Positions 1 to 9,423 of a stretch of DNA of 44,515 nt are shown here, piece by piece. Both the position numbers and the translations under genes were made by a program. How positions within the stretch are numbered: position 1 is the stretch's first letter; each line of letters begins with the position of its first letter. The stretch comes from Pseudofrankia coriaricola (lineage in GTDB: Bacteria; Actinomycetota; Actinomycetes; Frankiales; Frankiaceae). The notes below the pieces were generated by a model. It did no database searches, had not been told where the DNA came from, and was given only the letters and a program-made list of their open reading frames with translations. The stretch is from NCBI RefSeq assembly GCF_001854805.1, contig NZ_MBLO01000251.1:1-44515 (forward strand). The letters are read 5' to 3'.

Positions 1-1985
1 GCGCCCACCGTGGCAGTGGGCGGGATCGCGGCGGGCCCGGCCGTGGTGGCGGTCCCACCAACGGCGTCAGTCCCCGCGGCGGCGGCGGTACCGGTGGGCC
101 CAGCGGCGTCAGCAGCCCCCGCGACGGCCGCAGCCCCGGCGGCGGTGGGGGTCGCGGCGGTGGCCGACTGGCTCGGCACGTCGGGGCTGGCCCCGGCCGT
201 CGGCTCGGCGGCGGGGGCGGCAGGGGCGCCCGCCGCCCCACCCGCCAACGCGGCGGTCCGCGCGGCCTTCGACGCGGCAGCGGTCGCGTCCGGCGGAGTG
301 CCCACTTCCAGCGCCGACGGCGAGGTGACCGCCGGCGAGGTGCCCGTCGCCGGCACCGGCAGTTGGGTGCCCTGGGTCTCGGCGGCGTCGCGGCGGCCGC
401 GTGCGAGGCGGCGCCGGATCCGCACCCGGGCGCGCGCGGTCCGGACGAACGACAGCCAGTCCTCGCTGGGCCCGGCGTGCGGCAGGTTCGACGTGAGGAT
501 CTCGACGACGTCGCCGTTGCGCAGCCGGGTGTGCAGCGGCACCAGCCGGCCGTTCACCCGGGCGCCGATAGCCCGGTGGCCGATGTCGGTGTGCACCGCG
601 TAGGCCACGTCCACGGGCGACGACCGGGCCGGCAGCGCGATCGCCTTCCCCTTGGGGGTGAACGCGAGCACCTCGTCGGCGTCCAGGTCGCTCGACAGCG
701 ACTCGAGGAACTCCCCCGGGTCCTTCGCCTCGTCCTGCCAGTCGAGGAGGCTGTGCAGCCAGGCCAGCCCCTCCAGCCGGGCGCCGTCCGCGCCGGCGCC
801 GACGGGGCGGGCGACGATGCCGGTCTCGGCGAGGACGTGCATCTGCCGGGTACGGATCTGGATGTCGACCGCCCGGCCGGTCGCGTCGGTGACCGTCGTG
901 TGCAGCGACTGGTACATGTTGAACTTCGGCGTGGCGACGAAGTCGCGCAGCCGGCCCGGAACCGGCCGCCACAGCCCGTGGATCACCCCGAGCGCGGCGT
1001 AGCAGTCGCGGACGTCCTCGACGAGCACCAGCACCCGGACGATGTCGTAGAAGTCCCGGGGCGGGCGGCCGCGCTCCTGGGCGCGCTTGTGGATCGAGAA
1101 CAGGTGGCTGGTGCGCACGGACACCTCACCGACGATCTTCGCCTCGCCGAGGCCGGAGCGCAGCCGGCTGACGACGGCAGTGAGCTGCCCGCCCTCCCGC
1201 TCGGCCGCGACGAAGTCGTCGACGAGCACCTTCGTGCGCCGGTGCCCGTCCGGGTCGAGCACCTCGAACGCCCGGTCCTCCAGCTCGCGCTTGATCACAC
1301 TGACGCCGAGCCGGTGCGCGAGCGGGGCGAGGATCTCCAGCGTGACGCGGGAGATCTTGGCCTGTTTCGGCGGCGACATGAAGCCCAGCGTCCGCATGTT
1401 GTGCAGCCGGTCGGCGATCTTGATCAGCAGGACGCGGTAGTCCCTGGCCAGCGCCACGATCAGCTTGCGCAACGTCTCGGCCTCGGCCGCTTCGCCGAAG
1501 CGCATCTTGTCCAGCTTGGTGACCCCGTCGACGAGGTTGGCCACCTCGCTGTCGAACTCCTCGGTAAGCAGCTCCAGGGTCGCCCTGGTGTCCTCGACGG
1601 TGTCGTGGAGCAGGGAGGCGACCAGGGTCGTCGTGTCCACGCCGAGGTCGGCGAGGATCTCGGCGACGGCCAGCGGGTGAATGATGTACGGGTCTCCGCT
1701 GCGGCGCATCTGGCCGCGGTGGTAGAGCTCGGCGGCCTCGTACGCGCGCACGATCGCGCCGATCTCGGCCTTGGGATGGAAGTCGCGATGCGCTTCCACG
1801 ATGCCGCGCAGCTCCGGCGGGATCTGCCCACCGCGGCCGGCGGCCACCCGGCGGGCCAGGTGCGCGAGCCGGTGGCTGGCCTGGCGGGCGGCCAGCAGCG
1901 GGCGCGCGTCGTCGCCGAACGGTGTCGCCACACCCGGCGACAGACTTCCCCCGGCCGGCAGTGCCGCCCGCGCCCCAGCGTCCAT
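1..1985 (-). CDS. RelA/SpoT-family protein, second tandem copy, synthetase degenerate (partial)
   Basis: Reading leftward from an ATG at 1985 the frame stays open to the window edge (at least 661 residues), so the C-terminus is not visible. An N-terminal HD hydrolase domain retains H127-D128 and E131-D132. A RelA/SpoT synthetase fold follows (about residues 250-400), then a TGS domain (about 430-500). From about residue 530 the protein is Ala/Thr/Pro-rich low complexity. The synthetase half lacks conserved residues. The Lys of the R-x-K motif is Ser (S293). The Arg of the YD-x-x-x-I-R stretch is Leu (L319). The Glu of the E-x-Q-I-R-T motif is Asp (D374). The start is preceded by GGAGGG and lies 30 bp after the stop of the first rel gene, so the two are probably co-transcribed. 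Seen: tandem paralogue and substitutions. Inferred: mainly a (p)ppGpp hydrolase. Family assignment is secure. Confidence 0.9.
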   Translation of the reverse strand, partial: MDAGARAALPAGGSLSPGVATPFGDDARPLLAARQASHRLAHLARRVAAGRGGQIPPELRGIVEAHRDFHPKAEIGAIVRAYEAAELYHRGQMRRSGDPYIIHPLAVAEILADLGVDTTTLVASLLHDTVEDTRATLELLTEEFDSEVANLVDGVTKLDKMRFGEAAEAETLRKLIVALARDYRVLLIKIADRLHNMRTLGFMSPPKQAKISRVTLEILAPLAHRLGVSVIKRELEDRAFEVLDPDGHRRTKVLVDDFVAAEREGGQLTAVVSRLRSGLGEAKIVGEVSVRTSHLFSIHKRAQERGRPPRDFYDIVRVLVLVEDVRDCYAALGVIHGLWRPVPGRLRDFVATPKFNMYQSLHTTVTDATGRAVDIQIRTRQMHVLAETGIVARPVGAGADGARLEGLAWLHSLLDWQDEAKDPGEFLESLSSDLDADEVLAFTPKGKAIALPARSSPVDVAYAVHTDIGHRAIGARVNGRLVPLHTRLRNGDVVEILTSNLPHAGPSEDWLSFVRTARARVRIRRRLARGRRDAAETQGTQLPVPATGTSPAVTSPSALEVGTPPDATAAASKAARTAALAGGAAGAPAAPAAEPTAGASPDVPSQSATAATPTAAGAAAVAGAADAAGPTGTAAAAGTDAVGGTATTAGPAAIPPTATVG

Positions 1986-2015
1986 CCCCCCGCCCTCCTC
2001 TGCGGCGCCGCAGGC

Positions 2016-4733
2016 CTACGCCTGTACGCCAGATGTGACCCGGAAACAGTCGTAGACGCCCTCGATCCGGCGCACCGCGGCGAGCACCTGTCCCAGGTGC
2101 TTCGCGTCCCCCATCTCGAAGGTGAACCGGCTGATCGCCACGTTCTCACGGTTCGTGGTGACCGACGCCGACAGGATGTTGACGTGATGGTGCGACAGCA
2201 CCCTGGTGACGTCGGAGAGCAGCTTCGCGCGGTCCATCGCCTCCACCTGTATCACCACCAGGAAGACCGAGCCGCTAGATGGGGCCCATTCGACAGCCAC
2301 CCGCCGGTCCGCCGCCGGGCTCGCCGGGTCGCCGACGTTGGCGCAGTCGGTCCGGTGCACCGACACACCGCGCCCCCGGGTGACCAGGCCGGTGATCTCG
2401 TCGCCCGGCATCGGGGTGCAGCACCGGGCGAGCTTCACCCAGATGTCGGACGCCCCGGAGACCAGCACCCCCGGGTCGCCGGGGGAGCGGCGCAGCGGGC
2501 GGATCGGCAGCGCGGTGTCGGCGACGTCCTCCTCGGTCGCCTCCGGGCTGCCCATCGCGGTAAGCAGCCGGTTCACCACAGCCTGCGCGCTGATGTTGTT
2601 CTCACCGACCGCCGCGTAGAGCGCGCTCACGTCGGCGTAACGCAGGTCCTTGGCCAGGCTGAGCAGGCCCTCGCCGGTCATCAGCCTGGTCAGTGGCAGG
2701 TTGTGGCGGCGCAGCGACCTGGCGATCGCGTCGCGGCCCGCGACCACCGCGTCCTCACGACGCTCACGCGCGTGCCACTGGCGGATCTTGGAACGGGCCC
2801 GCGACGAGCGGACGAACGTCAGCCAGTCCTCGCTGGGCCCGGCGCCCTGCGCCCGGGAGGTGAAGACCTCGACGGTGTCGCCGTTGTCGAGCTCGGTGTC
2901 CAGCGTGACGATCCGGCCGTTGATCCGCGCGCCGACGCACTGGTTGCCGACGTCGGTGTGGACCGCGTAGGCGAAGTCGATCGGGGTGGAGCCGGCCGGC
3001 AGCGGGATGACGTCACCCTTCGGGGTGAACACGAAGACCTCGTCTGCCGGCGCCTCGAAGCGAAGGCTGTCGAGGAACTCGCCGGGGTCGGCGGACTCGC
3101 GCTGCCAGTCGAGAATCTGGCGCAGCCAGCTGGCCAGGTCCGGGTCGTCGCCGCGGCGGCGGCTCCTGGCCAGGTCCGGCTCGTCGCCACCGCGGCGGCG
3201 GCTGGCGGCCCGGCCCTCCTCCTTGTACTTCCAGTGCGCCGCGATGCCGTACTCGGCCCGGTTGTGCATCCCGTGCGTACGGATCTGCAGCTCGACAGGC
3301 TTGCCCTCCGGGCCGATCACCGTCGTGTGCAGCGACTGGTACATGTTGTACTTCGGCATCGCGATGTAGTCCTTGAACCGGCCCGGGATCGGCTTCCAGT
3401 TCGCGTGGACGGTGCCGAGTGCGGCGTAGCAGTCGCGAACCGAGTCGACGAGCACCCGGATGCCGACCAGGTCGTAGATGTCGTCGAAGGACCGGCCGCG
3501 CACGACCATCTTCTGGTAGATCGAGTAGTAGTGCTTGGGCCGGCCGACGACCACCGAGGGGATCCCCGCCTCCGACAGGTAGGACTGCACCCCCGCGGTG
3601 ACGTCGGCGAGGTAGACGTCCCGGCTGGGCGCACGGTCGGCGACCAGTCGGACGATCTCGTCGTAACGCTTCGGGTACAGGGCGGCGAAGGAGAGGTCCT
3701 CCAGCTCCCACTTCAGGGAGTTCATCCCGAGCCGGTGCGCGAGCGGCGCGTAGACCTCCAGCGTCTGGCGGGCCTTGCGCTCCTGCCGGTGCTCGGGCAG
3801 GAACCGCAGCGTGCGCATGTTGTGCAGCCGGTCGGAGAGCTTGACGACGAGGGCCCGCGGGTCGCGTGCCATCGCGATCACCATCCGGCGGATCATCTCC
3901 GCCTGCGCCATCTCGCCGGCGTTGACCTTCTGCAGCCGGCTGACCGCGTCGACGATCAGCGCGACCTGGTCGCCGAACTGCTCCCGGATCGCGTCGCCGG
4001 TGAGGGTCGTCTCCTCGAGGGTGTCGTGCAGCAGCGCGGCGCACAGCGTCGGGACGTCCATGCCCAGGTCCGCGAGGATGCTCGCGACCGCGATCGGGTG
4101 GGTGATGTAGGGATGGCCGGAGGCGCGCACCTGCCCGGCATGCGCCGCGTCGGCCACCTGGAAGGCCAGCTGGACCGGCCCGATGTCCGCCTTCGGGTGG
4201 TTGGTGAGCAGGCCGCGCAGCACCGGGTCCAGCGCGGACGGCGGGGTCTCGCGATGCGGGGACAGGCGTGAGAGCCGGCTGCGCAGCCGCCGCGGCAGGG
4301 GCGGCGACTCGTGGCCCAGCCGGGGCTGCACCGGGGCACCGTCCTCTGGCAGCTCGTCCGGCACCGGGCCGCCGGCCAGGACACCCCCGCCGACCGCCAC
4401 GACCGACGCGCCTGAAGCGGGGCCACCGTTACCGCTGGCAGCGTTACCGCTGGCAGCGCTGCCAGCAGCGCCACCGCCGGCGCCAGCCGGGCCGGAGGCC
4501 GCGGCGGAGCCGGTGGCCGGGACGCCGTTCCTGGCGGCCTCGGTCTCCGTGGCGGGCCGGTCGGCCTCCGCCGGCGAAGCGGCAGCGCCCGCCTCTTCGC
4601 CGGCCGCACGCACGCCGCCGCTCTGGGCCCCGGTTCTGGGCAGCCCACGGCGCCGCTCCGGCGACGGGCCCGTCGTGGGCCCGAGCGCCGGGAGCTGTCC
4701 GCCGCCGGTTATCACCGGGATTGCGTCGGGCAC
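2016..4733 (-). CDS. relA: Bifunctional-type (p)ppGpp synthetase/hydrolase Rel
   Basis: Stringent-response enzyme of 905 residues: ATP pyrophosphate transfer to GDP/GTP, and hydrolysis of the product. The first 165 residues are Ala/Gly-rich and unlike the family. The HD domain follows (YITHP, H236-D237), then the synthetase with [33 protein letters not shown] and VELQIRT all intact. After these come TGS, a zinc-finger/RIS region ([15 protein letters not shown]) and a C-terminal ACT domain. In the hydrolase motif HDTLEET the usual Asp of the Glu-Asp pair is Glu (E241). A linker between synthetase and TGS holds a tandem duplication reading [11 protein letters not shown] then [10 protein letters not shown]. 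The neighbours apt, secF, secD and yajC match the mycobacterial rel locus. The exact start is uncertain because of the low-complexity N-terminus. Confidence 0.96.
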   Translation of the reverse strand: MPDAIPVITGGGQLPALGPTTGPSPERRRGLPRTGAQSGGVRAAGEEAGAAASPAEADRPATETEAARNGVPATGSAAASGPAGAGGGAAGSAASGNAASGNGGPASGASVVAVGGGVLAGGPVPDELPEDGAPVQPRLGHESPPLPRRLRSRLSRLSPHRETPPSALDPVLRGLLTNHPKADIGPVQLAFQVADAAHAGQVRASGHPYITHPIAVASILADLGMDVPTLCAALLHDTLEETTLTGDAIREQFGDQVALIVDAVSRLQKVNAGEMAQAEMIRRMVIAMARDPRALVVKLSDRLHNMRTLRFLPEHRQERKARQTLEVYAPLAHRLGMNSLKWELEDLSFAALYPKRYDEIVRLVADRAPSRDVYLADVTAGVQSYLSEAGIPSVVVGRPKHYYSIYQKMVVRGRSFDDIYDLVGIRVLVDSVRDCYAALGTVHANWKPIPGRFKDYIAMPKYNMYQSLHTTVIGPEGKPVELQIRTHGMHNRAEYGIAAHWKYKEEGRAASRRRGGDEPDLARSRRRGDDPDLASWLRQILDWQRESADPGEFLDSLRFEAPADEVFVFTPKGDVIPLPAGSTPIDFAYAVHTDVGNQCVGARINGRIVTLDTELDNGDTVEVFTSRAQGAGPSEDWLTFVRSSRARSKIRQWHARERREDAVVAGRDAIARSLRRHNLPLTRLMTGEGLLSLAKDLRYADVSALYAAVGENNISAQAVVNRLLTAMGSPEATEEDVADTALPIRPLRRSPGDPGVLVSGASDIWVKLARCCTPMPGDEITGLVTRGRGVSVHRTDCANVGDPASPAADRRVAVEWAPSSGSVFLVVIQVEAMDRAKLLSDVTRVLSHHHVNILSASVTTNRENVAISRFTFEMGDAKHLGQVLAAVRRIEGVYDCFRVTSGVQA
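3130..3203 (-). repeat. In-frame tandem duplication inside rel linker
   Basis: Two adjacent units of about 36-38 bp (3130-3165 and 3166-3203), each containing CTGGCCAGGTCCGG on the plus strand, encode two near-identical acidic/basic peptides in the linker between the synthetase and TGS domains of Rel. The reading frame is kept, so this is probably a neutral length variant. Confidence 0.8.
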
Positions 4734-4913
4734 TGGGCCGCTCCTGCCGGAAAGTCTGACTTCGAGACTAACGCTGGGTTAGCCGCGGGCCTTCCGCAAC
4801 CCAACCAAGCCGACGCTGAAGCCCCGAGGTCGTGCCCTGATGACGATCGAGCGGGCAGGTCGGGCAGGGCCCCGCGCGGCGGCGGATGCCCTCGCCCGGC
4901 GGGAGCCAGGGAC

Positions 4914-5510
4914 CTAGATTGCCAGGAGGGTGGTTACTTCCAGTGACGGGATCTGGCGCCGGCCGGCCAGGAACGTGAGCTCCATGAGCACGGCGAGGCC
5001 GAGCACCTCGGCACCGCTGTGGCGCAGCAGGTTGGCGGCCGCGGCGGCCGTGCCGCCGGTGGCGAGGACGTCGTCGATGATGAGCACCCGGTCGCCGGCG
5101 CCGACGGCGTCGGCGTGCATCTCCAGGACGGCCGTGCCGTACTCCAGCGCGTACGACTCGGTGACCGTGGGGCCGGGCAGCTTGCCCTGCTTGCGGATCG
5201 GGACGATCCCCGCGCCGATCCGGTCGGCGACCGGCGCCGCCAGCAGGAAGCCGCGGGCCTCGATGCCGGCGACCACGGTCGCGCCAAGCCGCCTGGCCGT
5301 GCCGGCGAGCGCGTCGAGCACCGCCCCGAAGGCGGCCGGGGTCGCCAGCAGTGGAGTGATGTCCTTGAACACCACGCCCGGCTGGGGGAAGTCCTGGACA
5401 TCGCGCACATGGGCGCGCAGCGCCGCCGCGGCCTCCTCGAGGCCTGCGTCGGCCGCCGCGGCCGACTCGGGCGCCACGCGACCCGTGGAGGGAGTCTCGA
5501 TGCTCGTCAT
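4914..5510 (-). CDS. apt: Adenine phosphoribosyltransferase
   Basis: Purine salvage enzyme converting adenine and PRPP to AMP and pyrophosphate in the cytoplasm; 198 residues, slightly longer than usual because of an Ala-rich N-terminus. Family signatures are visible: FPQPGVVFKDITPLL near the start, IEARGFLLAAPVA, and the PRPP-binding loop VLIIDDVLATGGTAAAA. The ATG is preceded by AGGAAGG at good spacing. It lies 9 bp after the secF stop, so it probably sits in the yajC-secD-secF-apt-rel transcription unit. This order is the same in mycobacteria, where apt separates secF from rel. Confidence 0.96.
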   Translation of the reverse strand: MTSIETPSTGRVAPESAAAADAGLEEAAAALRAHVRDVQDFPQPGVVFKDITPLLATPAAFGAVLDALAGTARRLGATVVAGIEARGFLLAAPVADRIGAGIVPIRKQGKLPGPTVTESYALEYGTAVLEMHADAVGAGDRVLIIDDVLATGGTAAAAANLLRHSGAEVLGLAVLMELTFLAGRRQIPSLEVTTLLAI

Positions 5511-5519
5511 GGCGCCTTC

Positions 5520-6731
5520 CTACCGCCGCCGCTTCCCGCCGGGGCGTCCGCCCCCGCGGCGCGGCGCGGCGCGTCCGCGCCCGGCCGGCTGCCCAGGGCG
5601 GGCGCCCGGCCGGCGCGGCACCCCCGCCGAGGCCGGTTCCCGTTCCTCACCGACGTCGGCCACGCCGGCGTCCACCTCGCCGGCCGCCCCAGCCAGGCGC
5701 GGGACGCGCGGTGCCGTGCCCGTGCTCCTGCCCGGCGCCGTGGCGTCGGCCGCCGCGCCCGTGCGCGCGGCGCTCGCCCGCGCCCGCAGCACCCGCGCCT
5801 GCAGGGCCTGGACCGCGGGCTCACGCTGCTTGAAGTCCACCAGCAGCGGGGAGGCGAGGAACAGCGACGAGTAGGTGCCCGAGGCGATACCGACGAACTG
5901 GGCGAGCGCGAGGTCCTGCAGCGTGCCGGCACCGAGCAGGCCTGCGCCGACGAACAGCAGCGAGCCGACCGGGATCAGCGCGATGAACGAGGTGTTCAGC
6001 GAGCGGATCAGGGTCTCGTTGAGCGAGTCGTTGGTCGCCTCGGCGTAGGTACGCCGGCTGGACGTCGCGATCCCCGCGGTGTTCTCCCGTATGCGGTCGA
6101 AGACGACAACCGTGTCGTACAGGGAGAAACCGAGGATGGCCAGCAGCGCGATGATCGTGGACGGCGTCACCTCGAACCCGACGAGCGAGTAGATGCCGAG
6201 CGTGACCACAAGGTCGTGGATCAGCGCCACCATCGCGGCGGCCGCCATCTTCCACTCGAACCGGAACGTCAGGTAGGCCATCACCAGCACGAGGAAGATC
6301 ACAAGACCCTCGATGGCCTTGTTCGTGATGGTGGATCCCCAGGAGGCGCCGACCGTCGACACCGCGATGTCGGTGTCCTTCGCCCCGAAGTCCTCCGTCA
6401 CCTGCTTGGTGACCGCGTCGGTCTGGGCGTCGGTGAGCACCGGGGTCTGGACCCGCAGCTGCTTGCTGGTCTCCAGCTGCTGGATGACCGCGTCGTTCGG
6501 GTTCACCCCGGCCGAGCTCAGCGTGCCGCGGGCGTCCTCGACCGAGTGGCCGTTCGCCGGGAACTGGAAGACGGCGCCGCCAGAGAAGTCGATGCCCAGC
6601 GAGAAGCCGCGCACGATCATGCTGATGATGCAGATCGCCAGCAGGATGCCCGAGAACAGATACCAGATCTTGCGCCGGCCGATGAAGTCGAACCAGAACT
6701 CGCCGCGGTAGAACCGGGTGATCGCCGACAT
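5520..6731 (-). CDS. secF: Protein translocase subunit SecF
   Basis: Membrane subunit that acts with SecD and YajC to use the proton gradient in late steps of Sec-dependent export. From the chosen ATG at 6731 it is 403 residues. It has a first membrane helix (WYLFSGILLAICIISMIV), the periplasmic motif GFSLGIDFSGG, then five helices including LALLAILGFSLYDTVVVFDRIREN-type sequence. The C-terminal 90 residues are Ala/Arg/Pro-rich and basic, which is longer than most SecF. The start is preceded by GGGAGTCC and lies one base after the secD stop, implying translational coupling. An upstream ATG in frame at 6767 lies inside secD and is less likely. Confidence 0.96.
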   Translation of the reverse strand: MSAITRFYRGEFWFDFIGRRKIWYLFSGILLAICIISMIVRGFSLGIDFSGGAVFQFPANGHSVEDARGTLSSAGVNPNDAVIQQLETSKQLRVQTPVLTDAQTDAVTKQVTEDFGAKDTDIAVSTVGASWGSTITNKAIEGLVIFLVLVMAYLTFRFEWKMAAAAMVALIHDLVVTLGIYSLVGFEVTPSTIIALLAILGFSLYDTVVVFDRIRENTAGIATSSRRTYAEATNDSLNETLIRSLNTSFIALIPVGSLLFVGAGLLGAGTLQDLALAQFVGIASGTYSSLFLASPLLVDFKQREPAVQALQARVLRARASAARTGAAADATAPGRSTGTAPRVPRLAGAAGEVDAGVADVGEEREPASAGVPRRPGARPGQPAGRGRAAPRRGGGRPGGKRRR

Positions 6732-6732
6732 C

Positions 6733-8610
6733 TCAGGACTCCCGCTTCTGTCCGGGTCTGGCGGCACGCGCCCCCGGCCGTTGGCCGGGCGGCACCCCGG
6801 CTGGCGCTCCCTGGGGCGTGGTGTTGCCGGCTGGCGCCCCGGCGGCCGGTACGGCGCCGACCCGGCGCGAGAGCCGCGGCCGCTCCGCGCCGTCGGGGGC
6901 CGCGCGTTTCGACGAGCTGAGGCCCGACCACTTCGGCGAGGTGAACAGCCTGCGGCGGACCAGCAGGGTCACCAGCGGCCTGGTGAAGACGAACACGATG
7001 ACCACGTCGGACAGCGTCGAGAGCCCCAGGGTGAAGGCGAAGCCGCGTACCGACCCGATGGAGACGATGTAGAGCACGGCGGCGGCGAGGAACGAGACCG
7101 TGTCCGCCGACAGGATCGTGCGCCGCGCGGCCGGCCAGGCGCGCTCGACCGCCGCCCGCGTGGTCCGGCCCTGGGCGACCTCGTCCTTGATGCGTTCGAA
7201 GTAGACGACGAAGGAGTCCGCCGTCACGCCGACCGAGAGGATCAGGCCGGCGATGCCGGCGAGCGTGAGCGTGAACCCGATCGCCTCGCCGAGCAGCGTC
7301 ACCGCGGCGTAGATCAGCACGCCGCTGACCGCGAGCGAGCTGATCACGACGATGCCGAGCAGCCGGTAGTAGAAGAACGAGTAGAGGATGACCAGTCCGA
7401 GGCCGATCCCAAGCGCCAGCAGGCCGCCCTTGAGCTCGTGACGACCGAGTGTCGGTGAGATCGACTCCGCCTGCGACTTCTCGAACGCCAGCGGCAGCGC
7501 GCCGTACTTCAGCACGTTGGCCAGGTCCTCGGCGTCGGACTGGGTGAACGTGCCGGAGATCTGGGCCGAGCCGGGGATGCGCTCGTTGGTCGTCGGCGCC
7601 GACTGGACGACGCCGTCAAGCACGATCGCCACCTGCTTGCCGCGGGTTTCCTCGGTCAGCTTGGTGAACTTGTTCTGGCCCGAGCCGGTGAAGTCGACGT
7701 TGACGACCCACTCACCGGTCGAGACGTTGGTCGTGCCGCCGCTCGACAGCAGGCCCGCCGACGCGGTCTTCACGTCGGTGCCGATCACCTTCGCCGGCTT
7801 GAGCAGGTACTTCACGACGCCGTCCCGGTCGCACGCGGCGGTCCAGTCCCCGGGCGCGTCGGTGGCGGCGCCGGAGGCGCGCAGCTCCGCCGGGGCGCAG
7901 GTCAGCGCGTCGTACTTCTTCTGGACGGCGGCGGGCGGCGTGTTGGGGTCGGCCGCCGCGCTGGCGCTCGCCGACGGCGCCGGTGTCGCGGACGGGGTGG
8001 CGGCGGCGTTCGCGGATGGTGTCGCGGTGGGCGTGGGTGGCGTGGTCGCGGTGGGCGACGAGGCGGCGGCGGGGCTCGCGGATGACGTCGGCGACGCGGA
8101 GGCGCCGGCGGTCGGCTGCCCGCTCGCCGGGGCCAGCGTGGAGCCCGCCGACGGCGACGCCGAGGCGGAGGCGGTCGCGCCGGCGGTCGGGGTGGCCGTC
8201 GGGCTGGGCGCGGGTGCCGCGGCACCGGAGGTGAAGACCTCGCGGAACCGGAGCTCGGCGGTCTGGCCTACGAGGTTGACGACGTCGGAGCGGCCGCGGC
8301 CGGGCACCGAGATCTCGATCTGGTTGCCACTGCGCTTGACCTCGGACTCGGCGACACCGAGGCCGTCGACTCGCTGGCGGATGATGTCGATCGCCTTGTC
8401 GACGGCGCCGCTGTTGACCTTCTGGCCCGCCTGCGTCGACTTCGGCGTGAGAATGACGCTCGTCCCGCCCTGCAGGTCCAGGCCGAGGCGGGGCGTGAGC
8501 GTCCCGGTCAGGGCCATGATCCCGTACAGCACCGCGAGCACACCGGCGAGAAGACCCAGCCGGAGCCAGAACGGCCGTGTCTCGCGCGACCGCGTCGACC
8601 GACGTGCCAA
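6733..8610 (-). CDS. secD: Protein translocase subunit SecD
   Basis: Partner of SecF in the Sec export machinery; 625 residues. Visible features: an N-terminal membrane helix, the family motif RLGLDLQGGTSVIL, the P1 periplasmic domain, and five C-terminal helices with SVGVTADSFVVYFERIKDE. Between about residues 135 and 235 there is a long Ala/Thr/Pro/Ser-rich insertion in the periplasmic region, typical of high-GC actinobacteria. The start appears to be TTG at 8610, preceded by AAGGGA at 7-base spacing; no better ATG or GTG is near. yajC lies upstream and secF begins immediately downstream. Confidence 0.96.
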   Translation of the reverse strand: MARRSTRSRETRPFWLRLGLLAGVLAVLYGIMALTGTLTPRLGLDLQGGTSVILTPKSTQAGQKVNSGAVDKAIDIIRQRVDGLGVAESEVKRSGNQIEISVPGRGRSDVVNLVGQTAELRFREVFTSGAAAPAPSPTATPTAGATASASASPSAGSTLAPASGQPTAGASASPTSSASPAAASSPTATTPPTPTATPSANAAATPSATPAPSASASAAADPNTPPAAVQKKYDALTCAPAELRASGAATDAPGDWTAACDRDGVVKYLLKPAKVIGTDVKTASAGLLSSGGTTNVSTGEWVVNVDFTGSGQNKFTKLTEETRGKQVAIVLDGVVQSAPTTNERIPGSAQISGTFTQSDAEDLANVLKYGALPLAFEKSQAESISPTLGRHELKGGLLALGIGLGLVILYSFFYYRLLGIVVISSLAVSGVLIYAAVTLLGEAIGFTLTLAGIAGLILSVGVTADSFVVYFERIKDEVAQGRTTRAAVERAWPAARRTILSADTVSFLAAAVLYIVSIGSVRGFAFTLGLSTLSDVVIVFVFTRPLVTLLVRRRLFTSPKWSGLSSSKRAAPDGAERPRLSRRVGAVPAAGAPAGNTTPQGAPAGVPPGQRPGARAARPGQKRES

Positions 8611-8743
8611 CGGATTTCCCTTCTGCCCGCCGGGTCAATGATGATCCCGGCCGGAGCCAAACGTATCCGACGGGCGACGGGATGAGGACGTTAGCCGCCC
8701 AGCCCGCGCCCGATGCGTCGTTCTTCTTACGACACGGGGACGC

Positions 8744-9235
8744 CTACAGTTCCTTCCTCGGCGACTTGCCCGCGTCGCCGGGCGCGGGGCGCTCCTCGCT
8801 CGTCGGCTCGCCCGACGGCGCGGACGCCTCGTCCGTGGGCGTTCCGGCCGGCGAGGCGTCGGCGCTCGGCGCCTCGTCATCCGGCGTCTGGGCCGTGTCC
8901 TCGTCGGCACCGGTCGTCGGCGTGCTCACGATCCGGCCGATCGCGCCCCGGCTGAACCGGCACACGACATCCGGCGCGATCTCCAGGAGCACGTCCTGGC
9001 CGTCGACCTCGACGACCGTCCCGTAGAGCCCGCCGCGGGTAATGATGAGGCTGCCCGGGCCGAGCTTCGACTGCTCCTGCTGGTTCGCCCGCGATCGCCG
9101 GCGTTGGATGGTGAAGAAGTACACCCCAACCAGAATGATCAGAATCGGCAGCAGCCAGCTGCCGGCTCCGCCACCGCCCTTGTCGTCGGCTGCGATGTCG
9201 CCGGCCGCGATCGCGGCGGTTGCCATTACGTGCAC
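8744..9235 (-). CDS. yajC: Preprotein translocase accessory protein YajC
   Basis: Small single-pass membrane protein associated with SecDF. It has 163 residues: a short N-terminus, one helix (WLLPILIILVGVYFFTI), then a basic stretch and the conserved SLIITRGGLYGTVVEVDG region. The last 55 residues are an acidic Asp/Glu/Ala/Pro tail. A GTG at 9235 is preferred because AGGAGG lies 8 bases upstream; an ATG three codons later would be poorly spaced. It is the first gene of the yajC-secD-secF group, 188 bp after ruvB. Confidence 0.93.
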   Translation of the reverse strand: MHVMATAAIAAGDIAADDKGGGGAGSWLLPILIILVGVYFFTIQRRRSRANQQEQSKLGPGSLIITRGGLYGTVVEVDGQDVLLEIAPDVVCRFSRGAIGRIVSTPTTGADEDTAQTPDDEAPSADASPAGTPTDEASAPSGEPTSEERPAPGDAGKSPRKEL

Positions 9236-9423
9236 GTCCTGCTCCTCCTAGGTGTCGCGGCGATCGTACGGCTGTCGCGGGGCGGAGCGCGGAGCGCCCG
9301 GCCCGGCGGCGGCCTTTCGGGGCGAGACGCTGGAGGCGCTCGCCCCGCGTCGGGCGGCCAGCGGCCAGGGCGCCAGGGCGGTGGAGGGAACGCCGTGGTT
9401 GATGGTTGGGCCGGTGGGATGAC

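Noticed and set aside
1-1985. Second rel gene as a pseudogene
   Set aside because: No stop or frameshift interrupts it; the hydrolase motifs and TGS domain are intact. Selective loss of synthetase residues fits specialisation better than decay.
363-4271. Very long plus-strand open frame (about 1300 codons) across both rel genes
   Set aside because: Its sequence is Arg/Val/Asp/His/Gln-rich with no family resemblance. It is the antisense shadow of two clearly conserved minus-strand genes in a GC-rich genome.
4753-4769. AGTCT/AGACT mini-hairpin upstream of rel
   Set aside because: Only a 5 bp stem; expected by chance.
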